Shown here one piece after another: positions 10,901-17,400 of a DNA stretch of 64,000 nt. The stretch is from an uncultured Bacteroides sp. (GTDB lineage: Bacteria > Bacteroidota > Bacteroidia > Bacteroidales > Bacteroidaceae). The DNA is taken from assembly GCA_949296575.1 (NCBI GenBank), contig CASFPE010000029.1:62001-126000 (forward strand). Reading direction: 5' to 3'. Below the pieces are notes generated by a model that was not told where the DNA came from, did not search any database, and saw nothing but the letters and a program-made list of their open reading frames with translations. A program made the translations under genes and the position numbers. The stretch's first letter is position 1. The number at the start of each line of letters is the position of its first letter.

Positions 10901-11458
10901 CAAGGGGAACCTATAATCATGGACGAACAAGATTTTTATGATAAAATTCCATTGGAAGAAGCAATGAAATTAAACCTTGGAGTTGACGGCTTGCTAAATG
11001 AAGCGGCTATGGAGAGATATGAACAAAGTGTTCGCTCATTGCCTGAACGACCTGATTGGGATGGTTACATTACGTTAGAAGAAGCTAACGATTGGTACAG
11101 GAATGGAAATGGACAACCATTATATGCAGCTTTGAATAAAATAGATTTATCCACAATATCATCCTTAGGGGAAAAGTATGTAGGACAGGAAAAAGTATAT
11201 AATTTACTACTTGTTAGTCCTTCTCTTAATGATGGGTTAGTCTATGGGAATATAAAACTGAAAAGATATCCTAATCATTCTGTTAGAGCTTTTGCTGATA
11301 TTTATGATTTTGATATGAAAAATTGGCTAAATCCATTAAATTGGGGGAGAAATATTGAGACTATTATTGGAAAAAATGTTGCAGGAAATGGCAAGGCTTA
11401 TGAGATTTATTTGTATGGTGAAGCGAAGTTGAATGTTTTTTGGCCATGGGTAAAATAA
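7961..11458 (+). CDS. full-length Rhs polymorphic toxin with C-terminal domain 1
   Basis: 1165 residues. A signal peptide lies at about 1-28 (LLPLAGLLCPSIPACGQ). Residues about 33-70 (DIQYYDGLGRPVQ) match the DUF6443-like start of Bacteroidetes Rhs proteins. Many YD repeats follow, then the Rhs core module (about 860-961) with DHLGNVRMVVDEDGN, YYPFG, YKYNGKELD, WYDYGARWMDPVLCRFTTMDP and SPYAYCANNPM, ending in DPDG. Past DPDG the last 204 residues form a variable C-terminal domain (CT1) of unknown activity. The shift to AT-rich codons there is abrupt. The start at 7961 is preferred because AAGGAGG sits 7 nt upstream; an ATG at 7943 is in frame. The small membrane-protein gene overlapping its end is the likely immunity gene. 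The toxin role is inferred from family architecture. Confidence 0.85.
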   Translation: MARRRIQQVSWLLPLAGLLCPSIPACGQSADMNYVLTRTMRNADGMSYMDDIQYYDGLGRPVQLVRKGFTPQGNDLASQTDYDDAGRVWREWLPAPFPSGGGYKADFAANATTEHGDGCPYAETTYEQSPLDRAVEQTGPGAHWHTSGTGISTRYTTNFPSGNHAVKWYSAARPILDRGTYPTGQLLCAETTDENGNITCTFTDKAGRTVLVRRMNGAEAHDTYYVYDTAGRLRLVLPPMVDGDVSLENLNRYAYRYEYDDRGNCTFKKLPGRDAVYHVYDRSNRLILEQDGNQRSRGVWKTFKYDRLGRLLYTAEIEGETRGRDALIAEFATYSFIEDFSTGELPYPMGDTGYSRNLYAFNAFKLLEVYYYDSYDFIALTGKEEALSYQPMSGFSEPCSRVKGLLTGKRTYILGTDEYLASAYYYDERGNLVGESRTNHLEGDDRCNYRYSFTRQLTDAIHTHRVNGNVGFIYDNTLNVYDHAGRQTSHAVSHEPDHLLVTTEYEYDEWGRLAQKTLRRNSSEPLGIEYSYDIRDRLTSITSPLFNEGISYDDHGNVTFVSLWDVYDRLESLFKPLGNGLDLMDAPGYWNGTFSYDGLHRLTKGSYVYGTDHVNSDGSVFSQALDCLEEEVEAYDKNGNILSMKRKGKKGLSPPPVREAVYDDLSFAYDGNQLVAVTDVAEEEPVSKTGMQFADGADEEEEYQYDANGNMVSDKNKGIGKIVYNTLNLPETVAFSDNDDIFNYQFWLSPIAHINTVNFTYAADGTKLESSYVTYKEVSAVQPARANAFLPDSLRFGGGLLDSTRVIGPGTGRAFWLREVNTVTYAGNYEYENGTLSKKFFADGYIDCSGDEPVACFYLKDHLGNVRMVVDEDGNIVQVNDYYPFGALYGSGTGDAAQRYKYNGKELDRMHGLDWYDYGARWMDPVLCRFTTMDPLCEKYYDTSPYAYCANNPMKYIDPDGKNPIYGRDGSLLGTADNGLQGEPIIMDEQDFYDKIPLEEAMKLNLGVDGLLNEAAMERYEQSVRSLPERPDWDGYITLEEANDWYRNGNGQPLYAALNKIDLSTISSLGEKYVGQEKVYNLLLVSPSLNDGLVYGNIKLKRYPNHSVRAFADIYDFDMKNWLNPLNWGRNIETIIGKNVAGNGKAYEIYLYGEAKLNVFWPWVK
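10232..10846 (+). repeat. Rhs core repeat, copy A (inside the complete Rhs gene)
   Basis: The 3' end of the Rhs core, from the codons for FTYAADGTKL to DPDG. Parts are reproduced almost base for base at 11870-12364 (copy B), 13570-14158 (copy C) and 15577-15751 (copy D). Copies A and C share about 100 identical bases around 10307-10395. These direct repeats are long enough to serve as homologous recombination sites that would exchange the C-terminal domain in frame. Confidence 0.9.
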
Positions 11459-11841
11459 GTAAGTTCATATTAGGTGTAATTGCTGTATTGTTGTTGGTAT
11501 GGATTTGTGCCTCACCGTTTGATGTTAGTAAAAGATTAGGTGGCAGATATAGTTATGAAGGAACTTGCCGTTGTATTGTAGATGATTCAATGAATATAAT
11601 AGTTGATTGGGTAATTGGGTGTGTGTATAATGAACAATATATTATTGTGAAACAGAATAATAGAAACGCGCCTCAATTTCCAGAAGAACTGTCTGTGGGT
11701 TACTATTGGGTTCTTGATAAAAGGAATGACTACTATTATGGGCCGATGCCCGAATTGGATTTTTTATTTATAATTGATTCGTTGAAAATAAGCTATGATC
11801 ATAAAACTTGGAAGCGAGTTACCAATTATTACACAAGATAA
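11440..11841 (+). CDS. candidate immunity protein 1 (small membrane-anchored protein)
   Basis: About 131-133 residues. The ATG at 11446 is the more natural start; TTG at 11440 is also in frame. One N-terminal membrane segment (FILGVIAVLLLVWICAS) is followed by a roughly 110-residue soluble part. That part contains GYYWVLDKRNDYYYGPM, a pattern that reminds me of DUF3997-type proteins found beside polymorphic toxins (weak recollection). It overlaps the end of the complete Rhs gene by about 13 nt and is AT-rich like the CT1 coding region. Position right after a toxin tip and coupling to it are the usual setting for a cognate immunity gene. Membrane anchoring suggests it meets its toxin in the envelope. 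Function is inferred, not shown. Confidence 0.6.
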   Translation: MAMGKISKFILGVIAVLLLVWICASPFDVSKRLGGRYSYEGTCRCIVDDSMNIIVDWVIGCVYNEQYIIVKQNNRNAPQFPEELSVGYYWVLDKRNDYYYGPMPELDFLFIIDSLKISYDHKTWKRVTNYYTR

Positions 11842-12967
11842 ATGTAACCATTTCTTGTCGGTGTATCCGGGCGGCGGGATCCTTGACAGCACCCGCGTGA
11901 TAGGTCTTGGAACGGGGCGCACGTTTTGGCTGCGCGAGGTAAACACGGTGACGTATGCGGGAAATTATGAGTACGAGAACGACACGTTGTCGAAGAAGTT
12001 CTTCGCTGACGGCTACATCGACTGTTCAGGCGACGAGCCGGTGGCCTGCTTCTACTTGAAAGACCACTTGGGCAACGTCCGCATGGTCGTGGACGAGGAG
12101 GGGAACATCGTGCAAGTGAACGACTATTACCCTTTCGGGGCTTTGTACGGCAGCGGCACGGGCGACGCGGCGCAGCGATACAAATACAACGGGAAGGAGT
12201 TGGATCGGATGCACGGCCTGGACTGGTACGACTACGGCGCACGCTGGATGGATCCCGTGCTTTGTCGCTTCACCACGATGGACCCGTTGTGCGAGAAGTA
12301 CTACGACACCAGCCCTTATGCCTACTGCGCGAACAACCCGATGAAGTATATAGACCCGGACGGAAGGCTAATTAGCCCCATATACGATCCTAATGGCAAT
12401 TTGTTAGGCACAGATGACCAAGGTTTGCAAGGCGATGCAATGATTCTTAAAAAAGAAGATTTTAAGCAGGGTATGAGCCATGATGATGCATCGAAATTGA
12501 ACTTAGGCTTGCATAGTCTTGATGAGAATGTACGGGAGAAAGTCATGGCAAGTGTCAAGGACTTAGAGAGTAGGCCGGATTATGATGGAGTATTAACGCT
12601 ATCAGAAGCCAATAATTGGTATAGAAATGGGAATGGGCAACCTTTGTTTGTAGATGCATCAAAAATAAATTTATCGCCAATGACAAAAGAAGATTTGCAT
12701 TTAAATAAGGTGACGGCATATAATTTTCTTCATCCGATGCATACTAATTTGGAAACAGGACTTGTATATGGGACATTAGGAATTACGCTGTTGGATGACA
12801 CAGGGAAAGTTAGGATGGGAAATAAAGATGGACTGATAGATATTTACGATTTTGATTATCAAAAAGGTCGCTTGTTTCGCAATTTTGCAACCAAAATTGG
12901 CGAGATAGTTGCAGGGCAAGGCAGGAAATATGATATTTTTGGATATGGCTATGGAAAAGTAAATTGA
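11795..12967 (+). CDS. orphan Rhs cassette: headless core fused to C-terminal domain 2
   Basis: The open frame is 390 codons from an ATG at 11795 that lies inside the preceding immunity gene in another frame. Rhs homology starts only at about 11870 (GGGILDSTRVIG), 29 nt after that gene's stop. It has no signal peptide and no YD-repeat body. The core part runs to DPDG near 12360 and matches copy A closely. The tip (CT2, about 200 residues) is related to CT1: both carry LGT-D-GLQG, LNLG, a WYRNGNGQPL stretch, LVYG and IYDFD near the end. It is probably a silent donor cassette, used when recombination transfers CT2 onto the complete Rhs gene. Whether it is translated by itself is unclear. Confidence 0.65.
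   Translation: MIIKLGSELPIITQDKCNHFLSVYPGGGILDSTRVIGLGTGRTFWLREVNTVTYAGNYEYENDTLSKKFFADGYIDCSGDEPVACFYLKDHLGNVRMVVDEEGNIVQVNDYYPFGALYGSGTGDAAQRYKYNGKELDRMHGLDWYDYGARWMDPVLCRFTTMDPLCEKYYDTSPYAYCANNPMKYIDPDGRLISPIYDPNGNLLGTDDQGLQGDAMILKKEDFKQGMSHDDASKLNLGLHSLDENVREKVMASVKDLESRPDYDGVLTLSEANNWYRNGNGQPLFVDASKINLSPMTKEDLHLNKVTAYNFLHPMHTNLETGLVYGTLGITLLDDTGKVRMGNKDGLIDIYDFDYQKGRLFRNFATKIGEIVAGQGRKYDIFGYGYGKVN
11870..12364 (+). repeat. Rhs core repeat, copy B
   Basis: A near-identical DNA copy of the end of the Rhs core, beginning at the GGCGGCGG before TCCTTGACAGCACCCGCG and ending at the DPDG codons. It is shorter at its 5' end than copies A and C by about 115-120 bp. Confidence 0.9.
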
Positions 12968-12999
12968 GAAAGTCAAATTTTCAAGAATAGAGAATATTT

Positions 13000-13545
13000 A
13001 TGAAAAAGAAAATATTAATATTTCTGCTTAAATTTTTAAAAGCATTCTTGATTATGATCTTGATTTTGGTAGGATTGGTGTACTTCTTATTCTTTCATGG
13101 AAGTTATCGTGATTTAGATGAGGATAAGTTGGCACTTATATTAGGAATCTCGAAAGCTACCCTCCTTTCATCCGATTATTCACGCGAGTATTTTACGGTA
13201 CGTGACTATTATGCAATAGAAGTACATCAGCTATCCCGTGAGACCATTAGTGATTTCGTGACTCATTCTTCATTTGAGTTATATCCAGAAATATGTGGAT
13301 GTAGAAAAGAAAACTGGCAACAGTCTCCAATTGATACAATAAAATGGGAAAATGTGATGGAGAAGGCATTTGTACTTTGGGCAGGCCATCCCAAACGTAA
13401 CGAATGGATTTTGGATATGAAGCGTATAATGCTTTCTAATTCTGGGTATTATGCATTTTGCATTCTTGGCCATTCAATCGTATTGTATGCTTTAGATATT
13501 GAAAATATGAAGTTGTTTATTATGTATTCAAATAATTTCTTTTAA
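13000..13545 (+). CDS. candidate immunity protein 2 (membrane protein)
   Basis: 181 residues, AT-rich. A long N-terminal hydrophobic segment (about residues 4-32, IFLLKFLKAFLIMILILVG) is followed by a soluble region with no domain I recognise. It contains a CGC pair (about residue 99) and a WILDMKR stretch. It starts 32 nt after the stop of the CT2 cassette and ends 3 nt before the next Rhs fragment frame. By position it should protect against CT2. It shows no obvious similarity to candidate immunity protein 1, although CT1 and CT2 are related. Confidence 0.6.
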   Translation: MKKKILIFLLKFLKAFLIMILILVGLVYFLFFHGSYRDLDEDKLALILGISKATLLSSDYSREYFTVRDYYAIEVHQLSRETISDFVTHSSFELYPEICGCRKENWQQSPIDTIKWENVMEKAFVLWAGHPKRNEWILDMKRIMLSNSGYYAFCILGHSIVLYALDIENMKLFIMYSNNFF

Positions 13546-13548
13546 AAG

Positions 13549-14805
13549 ATGTCTTTAATATCGCTTAGCTTCACGTATGCGGCGGACGGCACGAAGCTGA
13601 AGTCCGGCTATGTCACATTCAAGGAAGTGTCGGCCGTGCAGCCTGCACGCGCAAATGCCTTCCTCCCTGACAGCCTCCGTTTTGGCGGCGGACTCCTTGA
13701 CAGCACCCGCGTGATAGGCCCTGGGACAGGACGCACGTTTTGGCTGCGCGAGGTAAACACGGTGACGTATGCGGGAAATTATGAGTACGAGAACGACACG
13801 TTGTCGAAGAAGTTCTTCGCTGACGGCTACATCGACTGTTCGGGCGACGAGCCGGTGGCCTGCTTCTACCTGAAAGACCACTTGGGCAACGTCCGCATGG
13901 TGGTGGACGAGAACGGCAAGGTGGTGCAAGTGAACGACTATTACCCCTTCGGGGCGTTGTACGGCAGCGGCACGGGCGATGCGGCGCAACGTTACAAGTA
14001 CAACGGGAAGGAGTTGGAGCGGATGCCCGGCTTGGACTGGTACGACTACGGCGCACGCTGGATGGATCCTGTGCTTTGCCGCTTCACCACGATGGACCCC
14101 TTTTGCGAGAAGTACTACGACACCAGCCCGTATGCCTACTGTGCGAACAATCCGATGAACCGTACCGATCCAACGGGCATGAAGTGGGAGGATGAAGAAG
14201 AAGCCCGGCGATTGACGGAACGGGTTCAAGACAAAATAGATGATTTGAGTGCGAAAAAGGAAAAATTGACGCTCCGATTGGCAAACAATAATTTGCGGGA
14301 AAGGCAAATAAGCAGAATTGGGAGGCAGATGGATTTGATAAGCGACCGCATTGGCGAACTGAACGGAAGTTTGTCAGACATAGAGATGCTCGGCAATGAT
14401 GAAGCAGTTTATGCTTTTTCCAACCCAGCCGATGGGAGCGGCATGCACCATGTCCGATTGGGAGACAATGGGATTGTCTATATTGAAACTTCATCCACGG
14501 ATTTGTCTTTGCACGAAATCAGGCATGTCGCGCAATCCTTGGAGAATGGAGGATTAAAATTTTCAGAATCAATGATGCTAAAGAATGCGGGTGGACATGA
14601 TTATAGAAAAATAGCCAATATGGAAATAGAAGCTTATAAGCGTCAATATGCTTATGAACTTAATTTCCCAGGACAATTGAACGGACAAGGACTTGATGGA
14701 ATAAATGCCCACTCTGTCGGGAATCTTAAAATACAAGACACATTTATTTATCCTGAGATAAAGAAATATTCAGATTGGTTGTTGAGTACCTTAAAATATG
14801 AATGA
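13549..14805 (+). CDS. orphan Rhs cassette: headless core fused to C-terminal domain 3 (HExxH motif)
   Basis: 418 codons. After eight unrelated codons the frame enters Rhs core sequence (FTYAADGTKL) and follows copy A to NNPMNRTDPTG. The tip (CT3, about 211 residues) is unrelated to CT1 and CT2. It begins with a charged, probably coiled-coil region (RVQDKIDDLSAKKEKL and on) and then has HEIRH at residues 322-326, a zinc-metallopeptidase HExxH motif. About 36 residues later, ANMEIEAYKRQY offers a possible third zinc ligand (Glu near 362-364). A peptidase toxin is therefore plausible. There is no signal peptide, so it is probably a donor cassette. The base composition of the tip is lower in GC than the core. 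Confidence 0.65.
   Translation: MSLISLSFTYAADGTKLKSGYVTFKEVSAVQPARANAFLPDSLRFGGGLLDSTRVIGPGTGRTFWLREVNTVTYAGNYEYENDTLSKKFFADGYIDCSGDEPVACFYLKDHLGNVRMVVDENGKVVQVNDYYPFGALYGSGTGDAAQRYKYNGKELERMPGLDWYDYGARWMDPVLCRFTTMDPFCEKYYDTSPYAYCANNPMNRTDPTGMKWEDEEEARRLTERVQDKIDDLSAKKEKLTLRLANNNLRERQISRIGRQMDLISDRIGELNGSLSDIEMLGNDEAVYAFSNPADGSGMHHVRLGDNGIVYIETSSTDLSLHEIRHVAQSLENGGLKFSESMMLKNAGGHDYRKIANMEIEAYKRQYAYELNFPGQLNGQGLDGINAHSVGNLKIQDTFIYPEIKKYSDWLLSTLKYE
13570..14158 (+). repeat. Rhs core repeat, copy C
   Basis: A near-identical DNA copy of the end of the Rhs core, starting at TTCACGTATGCGG and running to the codons for NNPM. It starts 24 nt after the stop of candidate immunity gene 2. Confidence 0.9.
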
Positions 14806-14814
14806 CAACGCTGT

Positions 14815-15513
14815 ATGAAAAAAACATTATATTGTCTTTTGCTGTTCACTTGCTTTTTTACGCATCTGTATGCTCAGCGTATGTTAGATGGGGTTTATGT
14901 ATGCGGCGTAGAATCGTTTAGCCATCCAAATGAACAATTGGTGATTAGAGGTGATACCTGTTATTACATTAATTCATGGTTTTCTCCAGATACATTAGCT
15001 ATATGCAGCATTATTGATAAATCAAGAAGATGGTTGGAATTAAGAACTTTGCCTGCAATTAGCAATGGAAAGATAGAACAGAAAAAGAATCCTATTATGA
15101 AGGACAGCATACGGATTGTTTTCGATTTCCCTAATTTTATGGGCAATGAGTTGTACTTGTTGCTTAGTTCTTCGGATGCGTCTTTTAATAAGGATGTTGA
15201 GTTTAGATACACTTCAAACCATCGTGAGGCTATGGTTCCTTTAGGTTTGCATGACTTGAATATAACATTTATGAACCCGGATTCTGTAGCTCCGACCGGT
15301 GGATGGGGTGAGTATTATGGACTCAAATATACTTTTACGGCTTTTCAAATAGCTAGGGGAATGAATGATATTTATGTTTGTTTTCCATTTGTTGAAATGG
15401 ATTTTTTTAAACGATTTGTTTTCTATAGTGAATATGCCCGCATTCTAAGAGATGGGACTATCTTATGGAGAGGGCGTACATTTAAGAAGGTGCGTATTGG
15501 TGATAATAAATAG
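14815..15513 (+). CDS. candidate immunity protein 3 (exported)
   Basis: 232 residues with an N-terminal signal peptide (about 1-20, TLYCLLLFTCFFTHLYA, then Q). The mature part is of unknown fold. It starts 9 nt after the CT3 cassette stop and is similarly AT-rich. An exported protein directly behind a peptidase-like toxin tip fits an immunity factor acting in the periplasm or at a membrane. No catalytic motif is visible. Role assigned by position only. Confidence 0.55.
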   Translation: MKKTLYCLLLFTCFFTHLYAQRMLDGVYVCGVESFSHPNEQLVIRGDTCYYINSWFSPDTLAICSIIDKSRRWLELRTLPAISNGKIEQKKNPIMKDSIRIVFDFPNFMGNELYLLLSSSDASFNKDVEFRYTSNHREAMVPLGLHDLNITFMNPDSVAPTGGWGEYYGLKYTFTAFQIARGMNDIYVCFPFVEMDFFKRFVFYSEYARILRDGTILWRGRTFKKVRIGDNK

Positions 15514-15519
15514 GTCAAA

Positions 15520-15774
15520 ATGGTGCGGAAAGAGAGAAGCATATTGATGAGAAATATTTTTGTTGATGGTTATGTTAACGGCAACATGGTTACCGACAAT
15601 GAGAACACGGTGACGTATGCGGGGAATTATCAGTACGAGAACGACACGTTGTCGAAGAAGTTCTTCGCAGATGGCTACATAGACTGTTCGGGCGACGAGC
15701 CGGTGGCCTGCTTCTACCTGAAAGACCATTTGGGCAACGTCCGCATGGTGATAGGGCAGTGCCGGATTATTTAA
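15520..15774 (+). pseudogene. decayed Rhs core fragment (copy D)
   Basis: An 84-codon frame. After about 19 unrelated codons, NGNMVTDN matches a site about 320 bp upstream of the repeat junction in the complete gene (NGNMVSDK near 10085-10104). The frame then jumps to the NTVTYAGNY region and follows the core to LGNVRMV, where homology ends at about 15751 and a stop follows. So it carries an internal deletion and a 3' truncation and has no toxin tip. It marks the downstream edge of the Rhs island, 5 nt from the convergent rhaM stop. Confidence 0.8.
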
Positions 15775-15779
15775 ACGGT

Positions 15780-16097
15780 TCAATCCAAGTGGAACAATTC
15801 TTCCAGCGGAATGGATACGGGCGAGTTGTCGGGGTTTACTTCCATGATGTCAGCCATCATGTCCCACCATTTTTGTGTGATGGGATCCACTTGGGTGGTG
15901 TCTTGGCTGTTGGTTTCCTTGCTGCATTTCTGCACGGCAAAGAGTAGGTTGGTCTCCTTGTCCCAAAAGATGCTATAGTCGCTTATGCCTTGTTCCTTGA
16001 GCATTTGCTTCAGTTCCGGCCATATTGCTGCGTGGCGCCGGGCATACTCTTTCTCACAGCCTTTTTTCAGAATCATTTTGAATGCAAATCGTTTCAT
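15780..16097 (-). CDS. rhaM: L-rhamnose mutarotase
   Basis: 105 residues, the family's usual length, from the ATG at 16097 (MKRFAFKMILKKGCEKEYARRH). An upstream ATG would add a non-conserved extension. Family features are the early KxGCxxEYxxRHxxIWPEL and the WWDxMADIMEVNPDNSP end. It interconverts the anomers of L-rhamnose in the cytoplasm, helping rhamnose enter catabolism. No other rhamnose genes are nearby. It ends against the Rhs island remnant. Confidence 0.88.
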   Translation of the reverse strand: MKRFAFKMILKKGCEKEYARRHAAIWPELKQMLKEQGISDYSIFWDKETNLLFAVQKCSKETNSQDTTQVDPITQKWWDMMADIMEVNPDNSPVSIPLEELFHLD

Positions 16098-16253
16098 GGC
16101 TTTGGAATTTTGTTCGGCGCAAAGACTGGGATCGGTGAACAAAGTGGCAAACGGAAAACAAAGTTTTCAATTTGAATTTGCGGACCGTATCCTATTCTTT
16201 GCAAAGGCAAAGATATTCAAAAATGTCAAAACCAGAAAAAGTAATTGAAATAT

Positions 16254-16283
16254 TTGTGGTTTAAAAGAAAAGCAGTACTTTTG
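16254..16283 (+). promoter_or_regulatory. promoter of the rplM-rpsI-rpsB-tsf cluster
   Basis: TTG (16254-16256) and TACTTTTG (16276-16283), 19 nt apart, match the Bacteroidetes consensus. Transcription should start near 16290, giving a leader of about 110 nt before rplM. Confidence 0.65.
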
Positions 16284-16289
16284 CAGGCC

Positions 16290-16399
16290 GATTATTATCT
16301 ATGATAAGATGAAATAAGCGCGTTGTGTGCTTCTGCCGGAGATGGCAGGGGGCGTGCGAAAATGTTTTTTAGTAGTTAACAATTTAAAAAGTTTTAAGA
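16290..16399 (+). promoter_or_regulatory. structured 5' leader of rplM, possible autoregulatory site
   Basis: Roughly 110 nt between the predicted start site and the GTG of rplM. It contains CTGCC/GGCAG arms (around 16335-16350) inside a larger GC-rich hairpin bounded by GCGCG and CGTGCG, then an AT-rich tail. Ribosomal-protein leaders often bind their own product. That role here is a guess from position and structure. Confidence 0.35.
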
Positions 16400-16861
16400 G
16401 TGGATACTTTAAGTTACAAGACCATTTCTGCAAACAAAGCGACAGTCACCAAAGAGTGGGTTGTCGTGGATGCCACCGACCAGGTATTGGGTCGCTTGGG
16501 CGCAAAGGTTGCGAAGTTGTTGAGGGGAAAGTACAAACCGAATTTCACCCCTCATGTGGATTGCGGCGATAATGTAATCATTATCAATGCAGACAAAGTG
16601 AAATTGACCGGGAACAAATGGACCGATCGCGTGTATTTGTCATACACAGGTTATCCTGGCGGGCAAAGGGAAATGACTCCGGCACGTTTGATGGCAAAAC
16701 CGAACGGCGAAGACAGGCTTTTACGCAAGGTTGTGAAAGGGATGCTTCCCAAGAATCGTTTGGGCGCAAAATTGCTGGGCAACCTTTATGTGTATGCCGG
16801 AAGCGAGCATAAGCATCAGGCGCAAAACCCGAAAACAATAGATATAAACTTGCTTAAATAA
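16400..16861 (+). CDS. rplM: 50S ribosomal protein L13
   Basis: 153 residues with the L13 hallmarks WVVVDATDQVLGRLGAKVAKLLRGK near the start and a RLLRKVVKGMLPKNRLG motif toward the end. An early-assembly protein of the large subunit. It starts with GTG (MDTLSYKTIS), which matches the conserved N-terminus; the next ATG is far inside. It is followed 6 nt later by rpsI, the usual L13-S9 pair. Confidence 0.97.
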   Translation: MDTLSYKTISANKATVTKEWVVVDATDQVLGRLGAKVAKLLRGKYKPNFTPHVDCGDNVIIINADKVKLTGNKWTDRVYLSYTGYPGGQREMTPARLMAKPNGEDRLLRKVVKGMLPKNRLGAKLLGNLYVYAGSEHKHQAQNPKTIDINLLK

Positions 16862-16867
16862 TAAAGA

Positions 16868-17254
16868 ATGGAAGTAGTAAATGCATTAGGAAGACGTAAA
16901 AGCGCAGTGGCTCGTGTTTTCGTAAGCGAAGGTACAGGGAAAATTACCATTAATAAAAGAGACCTTGCAGAGTATTTCCCCTCATCTATTCTTCAGTATG
17001 TCGTGAAGCAGCCGTTGAATAAATTGGGTGTAGCTGAAAAGTATGACATCAAAGTGAATCTGGATGGCGGAGGCTTTACCGGGCAGTCGCAGGCATTAAG
17101 GCTGGCTATTGCGCGTGCCTTGGTGAAAATCAACCCGGAAGACAAGAAAACACTTCGCGCAGAAGGCTTCATGACCCGCGATTCGCGTGCTGTGGAACGC
17201 AAGAAACCGGGACGTCCGAAAGCACGCCGCAGATTCCAGTTCAGCAAGCGTTAA
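16868..17254 (+). CDS. rpsI: 30S ribosomal protein S9
   Basis: 128 residues, typical length. It begins VVNALGRRKSAVARVF and ends in the basic tail PKARRRFQFSKR, whose last residues reach the P-site tRNA in known ribosomes. It sits 6 nt behind rplM in the same transcript. Confidence 0.97.
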   Translation: MEVVNALGRRKSAVARVFVSEGTGKITINKRDLAEYFPSSILQYVVKQPLNKLGVAEKYDIKVNLDGGGFTGQSQALRLAIARALVKINPEDKKTLRAEGFMTRDSRAVERKKPGRPKARRRFQFSKR

Positions 17255-17400
17255 CCTTCGGCGGTTATTATGTATAAGGCTTGTGTGCTGGATGACTGCA
17301 AAGACGTTTAGTATCTAAACCGCCGGGATTTGGCAGACCGACTACCCGGCAGTTGGTTGGAGAAACAAAAAAGAATGTAAACGATTAAAGAAAACGAACA
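17255..17400 (+). promoter_or_regulatory. rpsI-rpsB intergenic leader
   Basis: 146 nt without a gene. It contains several short complementary stretches (for example CCGCCGGG / CTACCCGG near 17320-17350) and could hold the control region of rpsB-tsf. Nothing more specific can be supported. Confidence 0.25.
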
